Shown here: one piece after another, positions 24,672-33,785 of the stretch | Numbering within the stretch: position 1 is the first letter of the stretch | Layout of the letters: each line of letters begins with the position of its first letter | Assembly: GCA_964636965.1 (NCBI GenBank) | Contig: CAZWST010000007.1 | Coordinates: 1-40,352, forward strand | DNA length: 40,352 nt | Direction: 5' to 3' | Source of the DNA: CAG-582 sp964636965 | Lineage (GTDB): Bacteria; Bacillota_I; Bacilli_A; RF39; UBA660 | The notes under the pieces: generated by a model | What the model was told of the DNA's origin: nothing | The model's input: only the letters and a program-made list of their open reading frames with translations | Database searches by the model: none | Program-made: the position numbers and the translations under genes

Positions 24672-26084
24672 TTAAACCCAAAATCTTAATATAATAACCA
24701 TTATACTAATTAATAACATAATACATGTATACAAATAATAATTATCATTAATTATATTCGTTAACTTATAAATACCATCTATTTTTATTAATTTTGTATT
24801 TGAAAAAATATAAGGTAATACAATTAACAATGGTAAAAAATACCTGCCTTGTACACCCTCAACTAGTTCACCACCAACCTTGTCAGTAATTATAGGAGTC
24901 CAAGTAATATACATTGCTAAATAAATAATAAATACAAGCGCAATTCCTAAAATAATTAACAATGTTTTTGACCACTTCTTAATTTCAAATCCATGAGTTA
25001 ATGAATCCGAGGCAAATATAATTAGCAAGCCAATAAATCCCAAATACATAATCAAATGAGGAATTTTTGTCTCAAATAGCCCAAAACTTCCCATCATCAT
25101 ATACATTAAATACTCTCTACATTCCCAGAAATTAGATAAAATAATTATCATAGTTTTTAAAGGATTATGTAATACAAAAAAGAATTGATCAGCAACTAAT
25201 TTATTTGAACTAACATCATCAAAAAAATAAAAAGGAAGTTTAAATATAAACCACATCAATCCACCTGCAATAGCAATTGATATTAAAGTTTTAAACTTAT
25301 TTTTTTTACTACTAAACTTATTATTTGGAACAAACAATAACAATAATAAAAATAAAGAATAAATAGTTTTGACAGTTAATAATATTAAGGTCATTAAAAT
25401 TAATAAAACAAAATCCTTTTTTTCAAATTTGCCACTGCCATACATTAACTGCATAATTTCAGCAAATGCAAGCAATAAAGTAGAAAAAAGTAAACCATCA
25501 TAAGAAACGCTACTTGCTAAATATAACGACATTGGTAATAGTAAAATAACAAACATCGATTTTTTTAATATAGGAGTCTTCTTTATTGCTAAATATCCCA
25601 AAAAGATGTAAATAATCAGAGAGAAAACTCTCGCCCCATGCAACATCATTAAAGGCGAAGTTCTACCATTTCCCCAAATATGTGTAAAAATTTTGGTAAC
25701 TATTATACCAATTGCTGGCATTATATGAGCTAATGGACCATTGGAAGCCGTTGAAAAAGTATAAAAGTCTTTTTCTGAATAACTATAATCACCATATTCC
25801 TCTTGATAATAGTCAGAATATGAATATTTAAAATCTTTCACTCCCATTTTTTTATTATAAGATTCTGCATAATTAACAATAGCTTTAGGTAGCTTAAATC
25901 GATAAGCTCCATCAATGACTACTGGATAAACATCTCCTGTAGACAAAGTATAAGCTTTAAAAAAATGGCTATTTTCATCAGGAGATTGAAAAGGAGGAAC
26001 AAGATAAACAAACATTAAGCCAAAAATTAATGCTACAATTACAAATATTCTTAATATATTCTTTTCATTAGTACTCTTTTTCAT
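24672..26084 (-). CDS. DUF2142 polytopic membrane protein
   Basis: A 470-residue membrane protein with about 10-12 helices. The first helix is followed by YLVPPFQSPDENSHFFKAY, the hallmark of DUF2142 (PF09913), a family resembling GT-C glycosyltransferases with an acidic catalytic loop. A role in modifying the exported polysaccharide from a lipid-linked sugar donor is inferred. The late loop has TDKVGGELVEGVQGRYFLP, also family-like. The ATG overlaps the upstream stop by one base. Confidence 0.86.
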   Translation of the reverse strand: MKKSTNEKNILRIFVIVALIFGLMFVYLVPPFQSPDENSHFFKAYTLSTGDVYPVVIDGAYRFKLPKAIVNYAESYNKKMGVKDFKYSYSDYYQEEYGDYSYSEKDFYTFSTASNGPLAHIMPAIGIIVTKIFTHIWGNGRTSPLMMLHGARVFSLIIYIFLGYLAIKKTPILKKSMFVILLLPMSLYLASSVSYDGLLFSTLLLAFAEIMQLMYGSGKFEKKDFVLLILMTLILLTVKTIYSLFLLLLLFVPNNKFSSKKNKFKTLISIAIAGGLMWFIFKLPFYFFDDVSSNKLVADQFFFVLHNPLKTMIIILSNFWECREYLMYMMMGSFGLFETKIPHLIMYLGFIGLLIIFASDSLTHGFEIKKWSKTLLIILGIALVFIIYLAMYITWTPIITDKVGGELVEGVQGRYFLPLLIVLPYIFSNTKLIKIDGIYKLTNIINDNYYLYTCIMLLISIMVIILRFWV

Positions 26085-28264
26085 TATTTATCCTCATATA
26101 ACGCCAATATATCTTTTTCGATAACTTCCCAATCATAAGACTTAACAACATCAAAGCCACCAGCAATAATTTTTTCTCTTAATTTTTTATCTTTTACTAT
26201 TAACTCTATTTTACTAATAGCATCTTCAATATTACCTTGTTCATATAATAAACAATTTTCACCATCTTTTAAATACTCCATATTTCCACAATTTGGAACA
26301 ACCACAGCAACTCCACCAGTTGCCATCATTTCAAGTGGTGGATAAGAAAATGATTCTAAATAACTTGATTTTAAAAGTATATCAGCTTCTTGATAAATTT
26401 TACCTACATCATTATGAGGAATCTTATTATAAAATTTATCTACTTTATACCAATCTTTTGGTTTTCCATTATAAGATAAATAAATAACTTCAAATCTATC
26501 ACGATCTAATTTATTGGCAATTCTAAATGATTCATCAACATTTTTATATTTACTAGTAGAATCACCTTCAATTAAAACTTTTATTTTGCCAGAAAAGCTT
26601 CTTTTTTTCTTAGTAAAAATTGATAGATCAATTCCGTTAGGTGCATATTTAGCGTTTTTATCATATTCATCCTTAAGCCATTTTTTACACCATTTAGATA
26701 TTGTTAAATATTCAACATTATCTAAATTGTAAGAAGCATTGGCAAGTAATATATCAACTTTATCAGGATCATAAAATCCATCTTCTTTACCTTGAACTAA
26801 ATATTTAACCCTTTTACATTTATGATAAGACTTAGCAAACATTGTAGTAAACCACATAGTTGCAACCATCATATCAATATTCATATCAGCGACTAAATTA
26901 TTATTTGGTACGACATTGATATAAGTATCTTTGTCATAAAGTTTATCAACACCTTGAGATTCTAAATCCATATTTAAAAAAGTTACATCATACCCATGCT
27001 TTTTTAAAATTGCCGCATGTTTAGTTGCTACAATAACACCACCAGATACATTTGCAGCTGGAATAACAAAGACAATGTTCTGATTTAGTTTACTCTTAAT
27101 AAAATCAGCAACAGTTTTACCACTTCTATTTGCAGTAAACTTGGCATGTACAGTATTGTAAGCAGATCCTCCCATTTTTTCTCTTAATTCTGAATCAACT
27201 ACTAATTTTTCAAGCTTTTTAAACCATTCGTTATCCTTACATAATAGTCCATCAACACCATCAGTAATACAATCATGAAAATCGCCAACATTCGAAGCAA
27301 CAGTTGGTACCCTAACAAGTCCAGCTTCCATCCATTTAATAGAAGATTTAGCTGTATTAAAGAAAGTATCTTCAAGCGGAGCTAAGTTAATATCTAAACT
27401 TCTAATAACTTCAGGAAGTTTTTTATAATCAACAAATGGTGATGTTAATATTCTATCTCCATATTTTTTAAATTCATCAGGAATAGTGATTACCCCAATA
27501 AACTTTAAATAAACATTTTCATACTTATCAAGTATTTTTTTTACATCATCCTTTATAATTTCAAAGTCTGCATTATGAGTAAGTGAACCACTTGCATAAC
27601 CAATCACTATTTTATTTGAATCTCTTTTTACATTTTTTATTGCATATTCTGAATACTTTAACATTTTTAAACTAGCAATATTTTTATCAATACAAACATC
27701 TTTAACATGTTTTTTCATTTCATTTGCAATTACCTTCGTTGTAGTAATAGAGTAATCACAACAATCTAAGAGTTTACCATAACGTCTAACTCCGTCATCA
27801 TACTCTTCTCTTTGTTCCTTAGTTAATGACTTTAATCCTTTAATATCTTTTGTATATTTCAAATCAAAAACCAAATCATCTATATCATAAAAAACAACTT
27901 TATTATTTTCTTTTGCTAATTTAATAAATTTATCAACATGTTCAGACCAAGGAGTACGATAAATCACAAAAGCACGATAGCATTTAATCATACTCTCTGT
28001 TAATAATTCTGGAACTGTCTCATCAGATGATAAACCATATGCCATAAGCTCTTCCATTTTATGTAAAACTCTATATCTTTCACAATAATCTATTGGACAA
28101 CCATTAATAAATAAAACATCTTTTAATCCATGTTTAATTAAGTTCTTTCTCTTTTTATGCATATAATTTATATGATATACTGTATGCTTACAAAATTTTA
28201 TAGGACCTTCGTCTTTTAGTATTTTTGCTGCATTAACAAATGTTTCTTTTCTCATACTAATCAC
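26084..28264 (-). CDS. Two-module glycosyltransferase (GT-B fold, GT4-like)
   Basis: A 726-residue cytosolic protein with two GT4-like C-terminal halves. Module 1 (about 40-385) has GYASGSLTHNADFEII and SSIKWMEAGLVRVPTVAS. Module 2 (about 390-726) has PAANVSGGVIVATKHA (a nucleotide-binding loop), APNGIDLSIF, and the E-x7-E motif in SYLESFSYPPLEMMATG. It probably adds two different linkages or polymerises a disaccharide in rhamnose-rich polymer synthesis; this is inference. The GTG at 28264 has AAGGAA at good spacing and overlaps the upstream stop; ATG at 28255 is the alternative start. Confidence 0.85.
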   Translation of the reverse strand: MISMRKETFVNAAKILKDEGPIKFCKHTVYHINYMHKKRKNLIKHGLKDVLFINGCPIDYCERYRVLHKMEELMAYGLSSDETVPELLTESMIKCYRAFVIYRTPWSEHVDKFIKLAKENNKVVFYDIDDLVFDLKYTKDIKGLKSLTKEQREEYDDGVRRYGKLLDCCDYSITTTKVIANEMKKHVKDVCIDKNIASLKMLKYSEYAIKNVKRDSNKIVIGYASGSLTHNADFEIIKDDVKKILDKYENVYLKFIGVITIPDEFKKYGDRILTSPFVDYKKLPEVIRSLDINLAPLEDTFFNTAKSSIKWMEAGLVRVPTVASNVGDFHDCITDGVDGLLCKDNEWFKKLEKLVVDSELREKMGGSAYNTVHAKFTANRSGKTVADFIKSKLNQNIVFVIPAANVSGGVIVATKHAAILKKHGYDVTFLNMDLESQGVDKLYDKDTYINVVPNNNLVADMNIDMMVATMWFTTMFAKSYHKCKRVKYLVQGKEDGFYDPDKVDILLANASYNLDNVEYLTISKWCKKWLKDEYDKNAKYAPNGIDLSIFTKKKRSFSGKIKVLIEGDSTSKYKNVDESFRIANKLDRDRFEVIYLSYNGKPKDWYKVDKFYNKIPHNDVGKIYQEADILLKSSYLESFSYPPLEMMATGGVAVVVPNCGNMEYLKDGENCLLYEQGNIEDAISKIELIVKDKKLREKIIAGGFDVVKSYDWEVIEKDILALYEDK

Positions 28265-29093
28265 TCAACTTTCCTTTAATGCCATGCTTATAATCTCTAT
28301 AGCCTTTATACATCATTTTTAATTTTTTAAATTTATTTTTTTCAAATGCTAAAATTCTTTTTACTTGTCCTTTTTGAGCTCTAATTAAATGATCACAATA
28401 ATCCGGACACAAATCATGATACATTTCATTAATATACAAATTATTTCTAACTATATAATATCTTCTAATAGGGTTATGATTAAAGCAATCATATGTTTTT
28501 CCTAAAAATTTATGAAGTCTTAAATTCCCTAAACTATGTTTCATTATTACATTATTAAGTCTTAGAACTTGATATTTATTTTTATGCAAATTTAAACAAT
28601 AATCAGTATCAACACAATCAATAAATAGCCAATCTTTAAAACCACCAATTTTTTTATAAGCGTCTAAATTTAAAACACTTCCTGAAGTCATTAATTCAAT
28701 ATACTCTTCATATTCTTCGCTACTTTTAGTGAATGGAAGACCAATATCTTGATATGGAGCAACTAAACCTATATTTTTTTCTTTAGTATTTTCAATAAAA
28801 GACTTCAAGTCGCTTATATTCTTACTTGTTATTTTACTATCTTGATCTAATGTTAAAAGCCACTTAAATTTATCTTTAATAGCCAACTTAGCTCCTTCAT
28901 TTAAAGCTTTTGCAATTCCCTTATTCTCTCCATATTTTATATATTTTATTTTATCATCAGACTGCATTCTTATAACATCATCATCCGAATTATCTACTAC
29001 ATAAATCTGATCTACTTCATTTAAATATTTATTAATATGTTTTATATTATCGCGACTAGGATAATAAAAGACAACTACTGCTGATAATTTCAT
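28257..29093 (-). CDS. Family 2 glycosyltransferase, rhamnosyltransferase-like
   Basis: A 278-residue GT-A enzyme: MKLSAVVVFYYPSRDN, YVVDNSDDD, NKGIAKALNEG near 58, LTLDQDSKI near 90 (metal motif), TSGSVLNL near 136 and DWLFIDCVDTDYC near 156. The TLDQDS/FIDxVDxDYC signature is typical of RfbF/WbbL-type rhamnosyltransferases. Rhamnose genes lie nearby. It is transcribed with the ABC exporter. Confidence 0.87.
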   Translation of the reverse strand: MKLSAVVVFYYPSRDNIKHINKYLNEVDQIYVVDNSDDDVIRMQSDDKIKYIKYGENKGIAKALNEGAKLAIKDKFKWLLTLDQDSKITSKNISDLKSFIENTKEKNIGLVAPYQDIGLPFTKSSEEYEEYIELMTSGSVLNLDAYKKIGGFKDWLFIDCVDTDYCLNLHKNKYQVLRLNNVIMKHSLGNLRLHKFLGKTYDCFNHNPIRRYYIVRNNLYINEMYHDLCPDYCDHLIRAQKGQVKRILAFEKNKFKKLKMMYKGYRDYKHGIKGKLSD

Positions 29094-29096
29094 ATT

Positions 29097-29882
29097 TTAA
29101 ATTTCCTCTGCAAATCCTTTTGATAATTTTCTAAAAATAAATAGACCGATTCCACATAAAACAAAACTAGCAAAGACTACTACTAAAAGTCCTTTTACAT
29201 GCGGCATATTACCCCAGTAGAAGATATCTCGATAACTAGATATAATAATTGCCATTGGATTTATCTTCATTAAGAAGTACATTATTTTAGGTGCTGATGC
29301 AAACATGGATACTTCATAAAGTATAGGTGTTGCATAGAACAATAATTGAATAATGAAATTAATAATATATTCAAAATCTCTAATGTATACGTTAACAGCG
29401 CTTGTAATAAAAATAATACCAAGGGTAAATAAATATTGAGCTAAAATTATAAGTGGTAAGAATAATAAATTAATCGTAAGTGGTCGATGATTTATGATAA
29501 CAAACAAAAATATAATTATACATTGAATCAAATAATTAATCATACCACTACTAACTACAGATATAGGTAATATTTCACGAGGGAAATAAACTTTTTTTAA
29601 AATTCCACCATTACCAATAACACAATAAGTTCCTTGAGCAATACTTGTAGTAAACCAAGTCCATGGTAAGATTCCAATAATCAAAAAAGTTGTATAACTA
29701 TCATATTGAGAGCCTCTCATTAAGAAGGGAAATACTAAAGCATAAACCAAGGTCATAAGTAATGGAGAAACAAAAGACCAAAGTATTCCAAGAAAAGATC
29801 CTTTATATTTTCCTCTAATGTCTTTTTTTACATTAGATTTTAAAAGTTCTCTATAATTATATAAATCCTTAAATAATTTCAT
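29097..29882 (-). CDS. ABC-2 polysaccharide exporter permease (Wzm/TagG/RgpC-like)
   Basis: A membrane protein of 261 residues with about six helices. It contains the family region DIRGKYKGSFLGILWSFVSP at the N-terminus and later VNVYIRDFEYIINFIIQLLF and YATPILYEVSMF. It forms the channel with the ATPase encoded just upstream and exports lipid-linked polysaccharide or teichoic-type polymer. ATG at 29882 with AGGAG eight bases upstream is chosen over 29903, which would overlap the upstream gene. Confidence 0.93.
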   Translation of the reverse strand: MKLFKDLYNYRELLKSNVKKDIRGKYKGSFLGILWSFVSPLLMTLVYALVFPFLMRGSQYDSYTTFLIIGILPWTWFTTSIAQGTYCVIGNGGILKKVYFPREILPISVVSSGMINYLIQCIIIFLFVIINHRPLTINLLFLPLIILAQYLFTLGIIFITSAVNVYIRDFEYIINFIIQLLFYATPILYEVSMFASAPKIMYFLMKINPMAIIISSYRDIFYWGNMPHVKGLLVVVFASFVLCGIGLFIFRKLSKGFAEEI

Positions 29883-29893
29883 AAAATGCACTC

Positions 29894-30628
29894 CTATCCA
29901 CAAGCCTTAAGATATTCATCAATAACTTTTTTTACATTTCCATCACTTTTAATCTTACCTTCATTTATCCATATTGCACGATTACAAATCTTTTCAATTA
30001 CTCCTAATGAGTGAGATACAATAACAATTGTTTTATCACTATCTCTAAGTTCTTCAAGTTTTTGAAAACATTTATCTTGAAAGTGTTGGTCTCCTACTGC
30101 AAGTATTTCATCAATAAGTAAAATCTCTGCATCGACATTAATTGCTATTGAAAAAGCAAGTCTCATATATTGTCCACTTGAATAAGTTCTAACGGGATTA
30201 TCAATAAACTCCTCCAATTCCGAAAAAGCTATAATATCAGCCATTCTTTTATCTATTTCTTTTCTTGTTAAACCAAAAATAGAGGCATTAAAATATATAT
30301 TTTCACGTCCTGTAAAATCAGGATGAAAACCAGCTCCTAACTCAAGAAGACTAGTTAACTTTCCTTTTGTTTCAACTGTACCTTTAGTAGGATAAATAAT
30401 CTTAGTCATTAATTTTAAAAGAGTTGATTTACCTGAACCATTAACGCCAATCAAAGCAACAGTTTCACCTTTTTTTATTTCAACATTAATATTATCAAGA
30501 ACAGTTCTAGTTTCAGCTTTTTTATGATTCCAAAATACTAATCTTTCTTTTAATGTACTTGGTTTATCATAGAATAGTTTAAATCTTTTAGTCATATTCT
30601 TAACTTCTATTGCATTTCCTTTTTTCAT
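29894..30628 (-). CDS. ABC polysaccharide exporter ATPase (Wzt/TagH/RgpD-like)
   Basis: ATP-binding subunit, 244 residues. It has Walker A GVNGSGKST near 58, the family motif GAGFHPDFTGREN near 97, signature YSSGQYMRLAFS near 144 and Walker B ILLIDEILAVGD near 164. There is no C-terminal carbohydrate-binding domain as in long Wzt proteins, matching TagH/RgpD short forms. It is first in its transcription unit. Confidence 0.95.
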   Translation of the reverse strand: MKKGNAIEVKNMTKRFKLFYDKPSTLKERLVFWNHKKAETRTVLDNINVEIKKGETVALIGVNGSGKSTLLKLMTKIIYPTKGTVETKGKLTSLLELGAGFHPDFTGRENIYFNASIFGLTRKEIDKRMADIIAFSELEEFIDNPVRTYSSGQYMRLAFSIAINVDAEILLIDEILAVGDQHFQDKCFQKLEELRDSDKTIVIVSHSLGVIEKICNRAIWINEGKIKSDGNVKKVIDEYLKACG

Positions 30629-30658
30629 AAGTCACCTTCTATACCTATTACATATAAA

Positions 30659-30687
30659 ATTATATCATACATTCAAAGATTCCCCAA
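30659..30687 (-). promoter_or_regulatory. Promoter of the ABC exporter unit
   Basis: TATAAT (complement of 30659-30664) with TTGGGG (complement of 30682-30687) 17 bases upstream, 30 bases from the start codon. The -35 is weak. Confidence 0.6.
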
Positions 30688-30714
30688 TAGAAACCTACAT
30701 AAATTATTTATAAA

Positions 30715-30745
30715 CAAAATAAAAGTGTAAGTTGTTACTTACACT
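30715..30745 (-). terminator. Intrinsic terminator of the rfbDC unit
   Basis: Minus-strand stem AGTGTAAGT/ACTTACACT with a four-base loop, followed by TTTATTTTG. The rfbC stop codon (30741-30739) lies at the end of the 5' arm. Confidence 0.88.
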
Positions 30746-31947
30746 CCTACCTCAAATGAATATTCTGAGCTTTCACCCTTATTTTTATATTTGAAAAATT
30801 CTGGTTTATCTTTTAGAGCTAATCTCTTTTGATCTTTTTCACTAATGATTAAATCATCAAGTCTTATATTATTTTCTTCTAATATGCTTTCAAATAACGA
30901 ACGAGTTTCTTCTCCACTCCATAAAATACCTTCTTCAAGTTCTGGAGCATATGAATTATCAACAAAATATTGAAATAATGCATCATCTGTTAAACTTATA
31001 AATCCATGAGCAAATCCACGAGGAACATATAATTGTCTGCCACTTGTTGGATCATTTGGATCAAATGGTTTTAGACGAATTGCATAAGATTTACCATATG
31101 TTTTAGAACCTTTTCTTATGTCAACAACAACATCAATTACTTCACCCTTAACAACACGTACCAACTTTGCTTGGCATTTTGGATCAAGTTGGAAATGCAT
31201 TCCTCTTAAAACATTTTTGGCACTTTTACTTTCACTATGTTGATACACTTCATCAAATCCAAGTTTATGCATTAATTCATCTTGATAATCTACTACTTGA
31301 TATCCACCAAAATCACTTACAAAATTAGGTTTAATAACAACGCAATCTTGTAAACCTGTTGGTAACATTTGTACATGATTATCTAATCCATCCTCTTTTG
31401 TTATTTTAATCTTACCATCAGTTTGAGTAAGTTCACTAATTATTTTTCTTAAAACAGGATTAAGTTCATCAGTGTTAGCAATATTATTTTTATAACTTTT
31501 TTCTCCTCTAAATTCTTGAACACAAGTATCATCTTTTAAACTAATAACTGCAGTTGTAAATCCAGCAGGTACATATATTTCTTTTCCACTTAATTCATCG
31601 CTTGAATCATAAGGATTTAAATGAACCATAGTATAAGATCCAAAATCTTCTGAATCCTTTCTTGCATCAATTATAGCTGCAATTGCATCTCCTGATACTA
31701 CTCTTATAATTCTAGAATATAAAGCATTATTAACATCATATTCCATCCCTCTTAAAATATTTTTTGTGCTTTTACTTTCGGTATGAGTTAACACTTTATC
31801 AAACCCAAGGCTTTCCATATCTTCTTTAATGTAATCAGCTACATAATATCCTCTTTCATCACCAATAAAGCTAGGTTTTATAATAAAACATCCCTTAAGT
31901 TCTGTTTCATAAGCTTTAGAGCCATTATTAAATACAATATTTTCCAT
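30739..31947 (-). CDS. rfbC: Double-domain dTDP-4-dehydrorhamnose 3,5-epimerase, N-terminal half degenerate
   Basis: A single RfbC is about 180-200 residues; this protein of 402 carries two. The second domain (about 200-400) has the catalytic His251 in VLRGMHFQ, then VVKGEVIDVVVDIRKGS, VPRGFAHGF and the YAPELEEGILW ending. The first (about 15-170) aligns well (ILRGMEYDVNN, VVSGDAIAAIIDARKDS, VPAGFTTAV) but has Glu69 in place of the catalytic His and TTA in place of AHG, and lacks the YAPE end. It is therefore probably structural or regulatory, while the C-terminal half makes dTDP-4-keto-L-rhamnose. The duplication appears to be internal. It follows rfbD by three bases; rfbA and rfbB are not in the window. 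Confidence 0.93.
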   Translation of the reverse strand: MENIVFNNGSKAYETELKGCFIIKPSFIGDERGYYVADYIKEDMESLGFDKVLTHTESKSTKNILRGMEYDVNNALYSRIIRVVSGDAIAAIIDARKDSEDFGSYTMVHLNPYDSSDELSGKEIYVPAGFTTAVISLKDDTCVQEFRGEKSYKNNIANTDELNPVLRKIISELTQTDGKIKITKEDGLDNHVQMLPTGLQDCVVIKPNFVSDFGGYQVVDYQDELMHKLGFDEVYQHSESKSAKNVLRGMHFQLDPKCQAKLVRVVKGEVIDVVVDIRKGSKTYGKSYAIRLKPFDPNDPTSGRQLYVPRGFAHGFISLTDDALFQYFVDNSYAPELEEGILWSGEETRSLFESILEENNIRLDDLIISEKDQKRLALKDKPEFFKYKNKGESSEYSFEVGV

Positions 31948-31950
31948 ATA

Positions 31951-32850
31951 CTACATCTCTTTTCTTAAATTTTTTTGTCTATCATCTTTTAATTTTAAAT
32001 ATTCTTGATAATCAACTTTGTAATCCTTTAAGGCATCCTTCCAATGTGGAAGTCTTTTAAATCCCGCCTTATCTAAAGCTGATTTATCTAAACATGTATT
32101 TAAAGGTCTCGGAGCTTTAGCATTATATTCTTCTGTAGAAATACCCTCAACTAAAACATCTTTTTCATATACTTCAAATATGGCCTTAGCAAAATCACAC
32201 CATGTAGTATATCCTTCATTATTAGCAGGATATGTTCCATATGCATCACTTTCACTCATTTCAATTAAAAGTCGCGCAAGATCTTTTGAATAAGTGGGAC
32301 TTCCAATTTGGTCATTTACAACTCTTAACTTATCATGATTTTCTGAAAGCCTTACCATAGTTTTAACAAAATTTCCATTGCCAGATGCCCCAAAAACCCA
32401 AGAGGTACGAGCAATAAAATGTTTAGGATACTCTCTTACAATTTCTTCACCAAGAAGTTTTGTTTGACCATAAACATTAATTGGTCTTGCTTCATCTTCC
32501 ATCTTATAAGGTTCTTTTTTTGTTCCATCAAAGACATAATCAGTACTAACATAAATAAGTTTAGCGTTAACTAATCGAGCAGCATCTGCTATATTAGCTG
32601 TACCATTAACATTTATATCATAAGCTGCTTTTACATCACTTTCTGCTTTATCAACATTAGTATAAGCTGCCGAATGTATTATTACATCTGGATTAAAGTT
32701 CTTAATATAATTAATTGTTTCTTCTCTATTAGTTATATCCATATCTTCATGTGTAGGAGCAACAACTAAAACATCTTTATCATGCTTAACTAACTCATGC
32801 ACAACATCATAACCAACCTGTCCAGATCCTCCAGTTACTAAATACTTCAT
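31951..32850 (-). CDS. rfbD: dTDP-4-dehydrorhamnose reductase
   Basis: Short-chain-dehydrogenase-type enzyme completing dTDP-L-rhamnose. It has the NAD(P)-binding GGSGQVG at residues 7-13, catalytic YVSTDYVFDG near 120, VYGQTKLLGE (Tyr-x3-Lys) near 146, and the typical TSWVFG and IGSPTY segments. Length 299 is normal. The ribosome-binding site is AGGAGGG. The leader has a strong inverted repeat (32870-32897) near the predicted transcript start. Confidence 0.96.
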   Translation of the reverse strand: MKYLVTGGSGQVGYDVVHELVKHDKDVLVVAPTHEDMDITNREETINYIKNFNPDVIIHSAAYTNVDKAESDVKAAYDINVNGTANIADAARLVNAKLIYVSTDYVFDGTKKEPYKMEDEARPINVYGQTKLLGEEIVREYPKHFIARTSWVFGASGNGNFVKTMVRLSENHDKLRVVNDQIGSPTYSKDLARLLIEMSESDAYGTYPANNEGYTTWCDFAKAIFEVYEKDVLVEGISTEEYNAKAPRPLNTCLDKSALDKAGFKRLPHWKDALKDYKVDYQEYLKLKDDRQKNLRKEM

Positions 32851-32869
32851 AAATAATCAAAACCCTCCT

Positions 32870-32906
32870 AAATAACACAATTCTCCAAGTGTTATTTTCT
32901 ATTATA
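32870..32906 (-). promoter_or_regulatory. rfbDC promoter -10 with inverted repeat at the transcript start
   Basis: TATAAT (complement of 32901-32906) lies just upstream of a perfect repeat with arms AAATAACAC (32870-32878) and GTGTTATTT (32889-32897), spacer 10. The start point would fall inside the upstream arm. No T tail follows on the minus strand, so operator or 5' mRNA hairpin is more likely than terminator. Confidence 0.6.
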
Positions 32907-32936
32907 CAACACCTAAAATATATTTGATACAAAAAA

Positions 32937-33785
32937 TCACTTTTTTAGTTTACTTTTTAATTCATAGGGAATTAGATTAACCAAATAAAACAATCTAAAC
33001 AAAAACATTTCAATTATATTGGCCTTATTATAATGTTTTTCATAATAAATTTGACTTCTTTTATATATCTTATATTTATTCTTTAAATCTAAATTAGTCC
33101 CAATTACGGCATTATGTTTATGTTCTATATAAGAACTTGTATCAACAACGCTTTTTTTATTAATACCCTGAAGTTTCCTTGCAAGTATATATTCTTCATA
33201 ATATAAAAATGTCTTATCATCAAAATAATTTATTTCTGCAAGTGTTTTACCTTCAATCATAAAAAAGCAACCATATACAACATCAACAAGAAAATTCTTT
33301 TTAAAGTACTCTTTAGGATAATTAATAATATCTTTTCTAAACACTCTATTAATTAAAGGAATATTTGCAACTAAATCATAAAGAGCACTAGTAAGACGCC
33401 AACCATATTTAAAAGATGAGCCTTCCTTAACTTTCGGCATAACACATTTAACCTCATCATTAATTTTAGAAGCCATACTTAAAATAACTTTTTCATTTGG
33501 TATAGAAATATCTGTGTTAGCAAGACAAATATAAGCATCTTTAAAAAGCCCATTAATATATCTAGATCCAATATTTAAAGCATAAGCATATCCATAATTA
33601 TTATCATTTTCTACAATAACTACTTTATCACTCTTTATTTCTTTTAACTTATTTACTTCACTAGTATAAGAGTTATTATCAACTACAGCAATCATTTTAA
33701 TAGATTTATATTTAATTACACTTTTAATAAGTTTTAAAGTATTATCTGAATCATTATAATTAACTATTACTAATCCAATGTTCAT
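32937..33785 (-). CDS. Family 2 glycosyltransferase
   Basis: A 282-residue GT-A enzyme. It has IGLVIVNYNDSDNTLKLI at the start, VVDNNSYT near 34, NNYGYAYALNIG near 61 and CLANTDISIP near 87 (in place of a classic DxD). Acceptor-side segments VYGCFFMIEG near 172 and FLYYEEYILARKL near 192 (EE motif) follow. Family members include rhamnosyl- and galactosyltransferases; the acceptor is unknown. The ATG overlaps the upstream TGA in an ATGA junction. Confidence 0.88.
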   Translation of the reverse strand: MNIGLVIVNYNDSDNTLKLIKSVIKYKSIKMIAVVDNNSYTSEVNKLKEIKSDKVVIVENDNNYGYAYALNIGSRYINGLFKDAYICLANTDISIPNEKVILSMASKINDEVKCVMPKVKEGSSFKYGWRLTSALYDLVANIPLINRVFRKDIINYPKEYFKKNFLVDVVYGCFFMIEGKTLAEINYFDDKTFLYYEEYILARKLQGINKKSVVDTSSYIEHKHNAVIGTNLDLKNKYKIYKRSQIYYEKHYNKANIIEMFLFRLFYLVNLIPYELKSKLKK

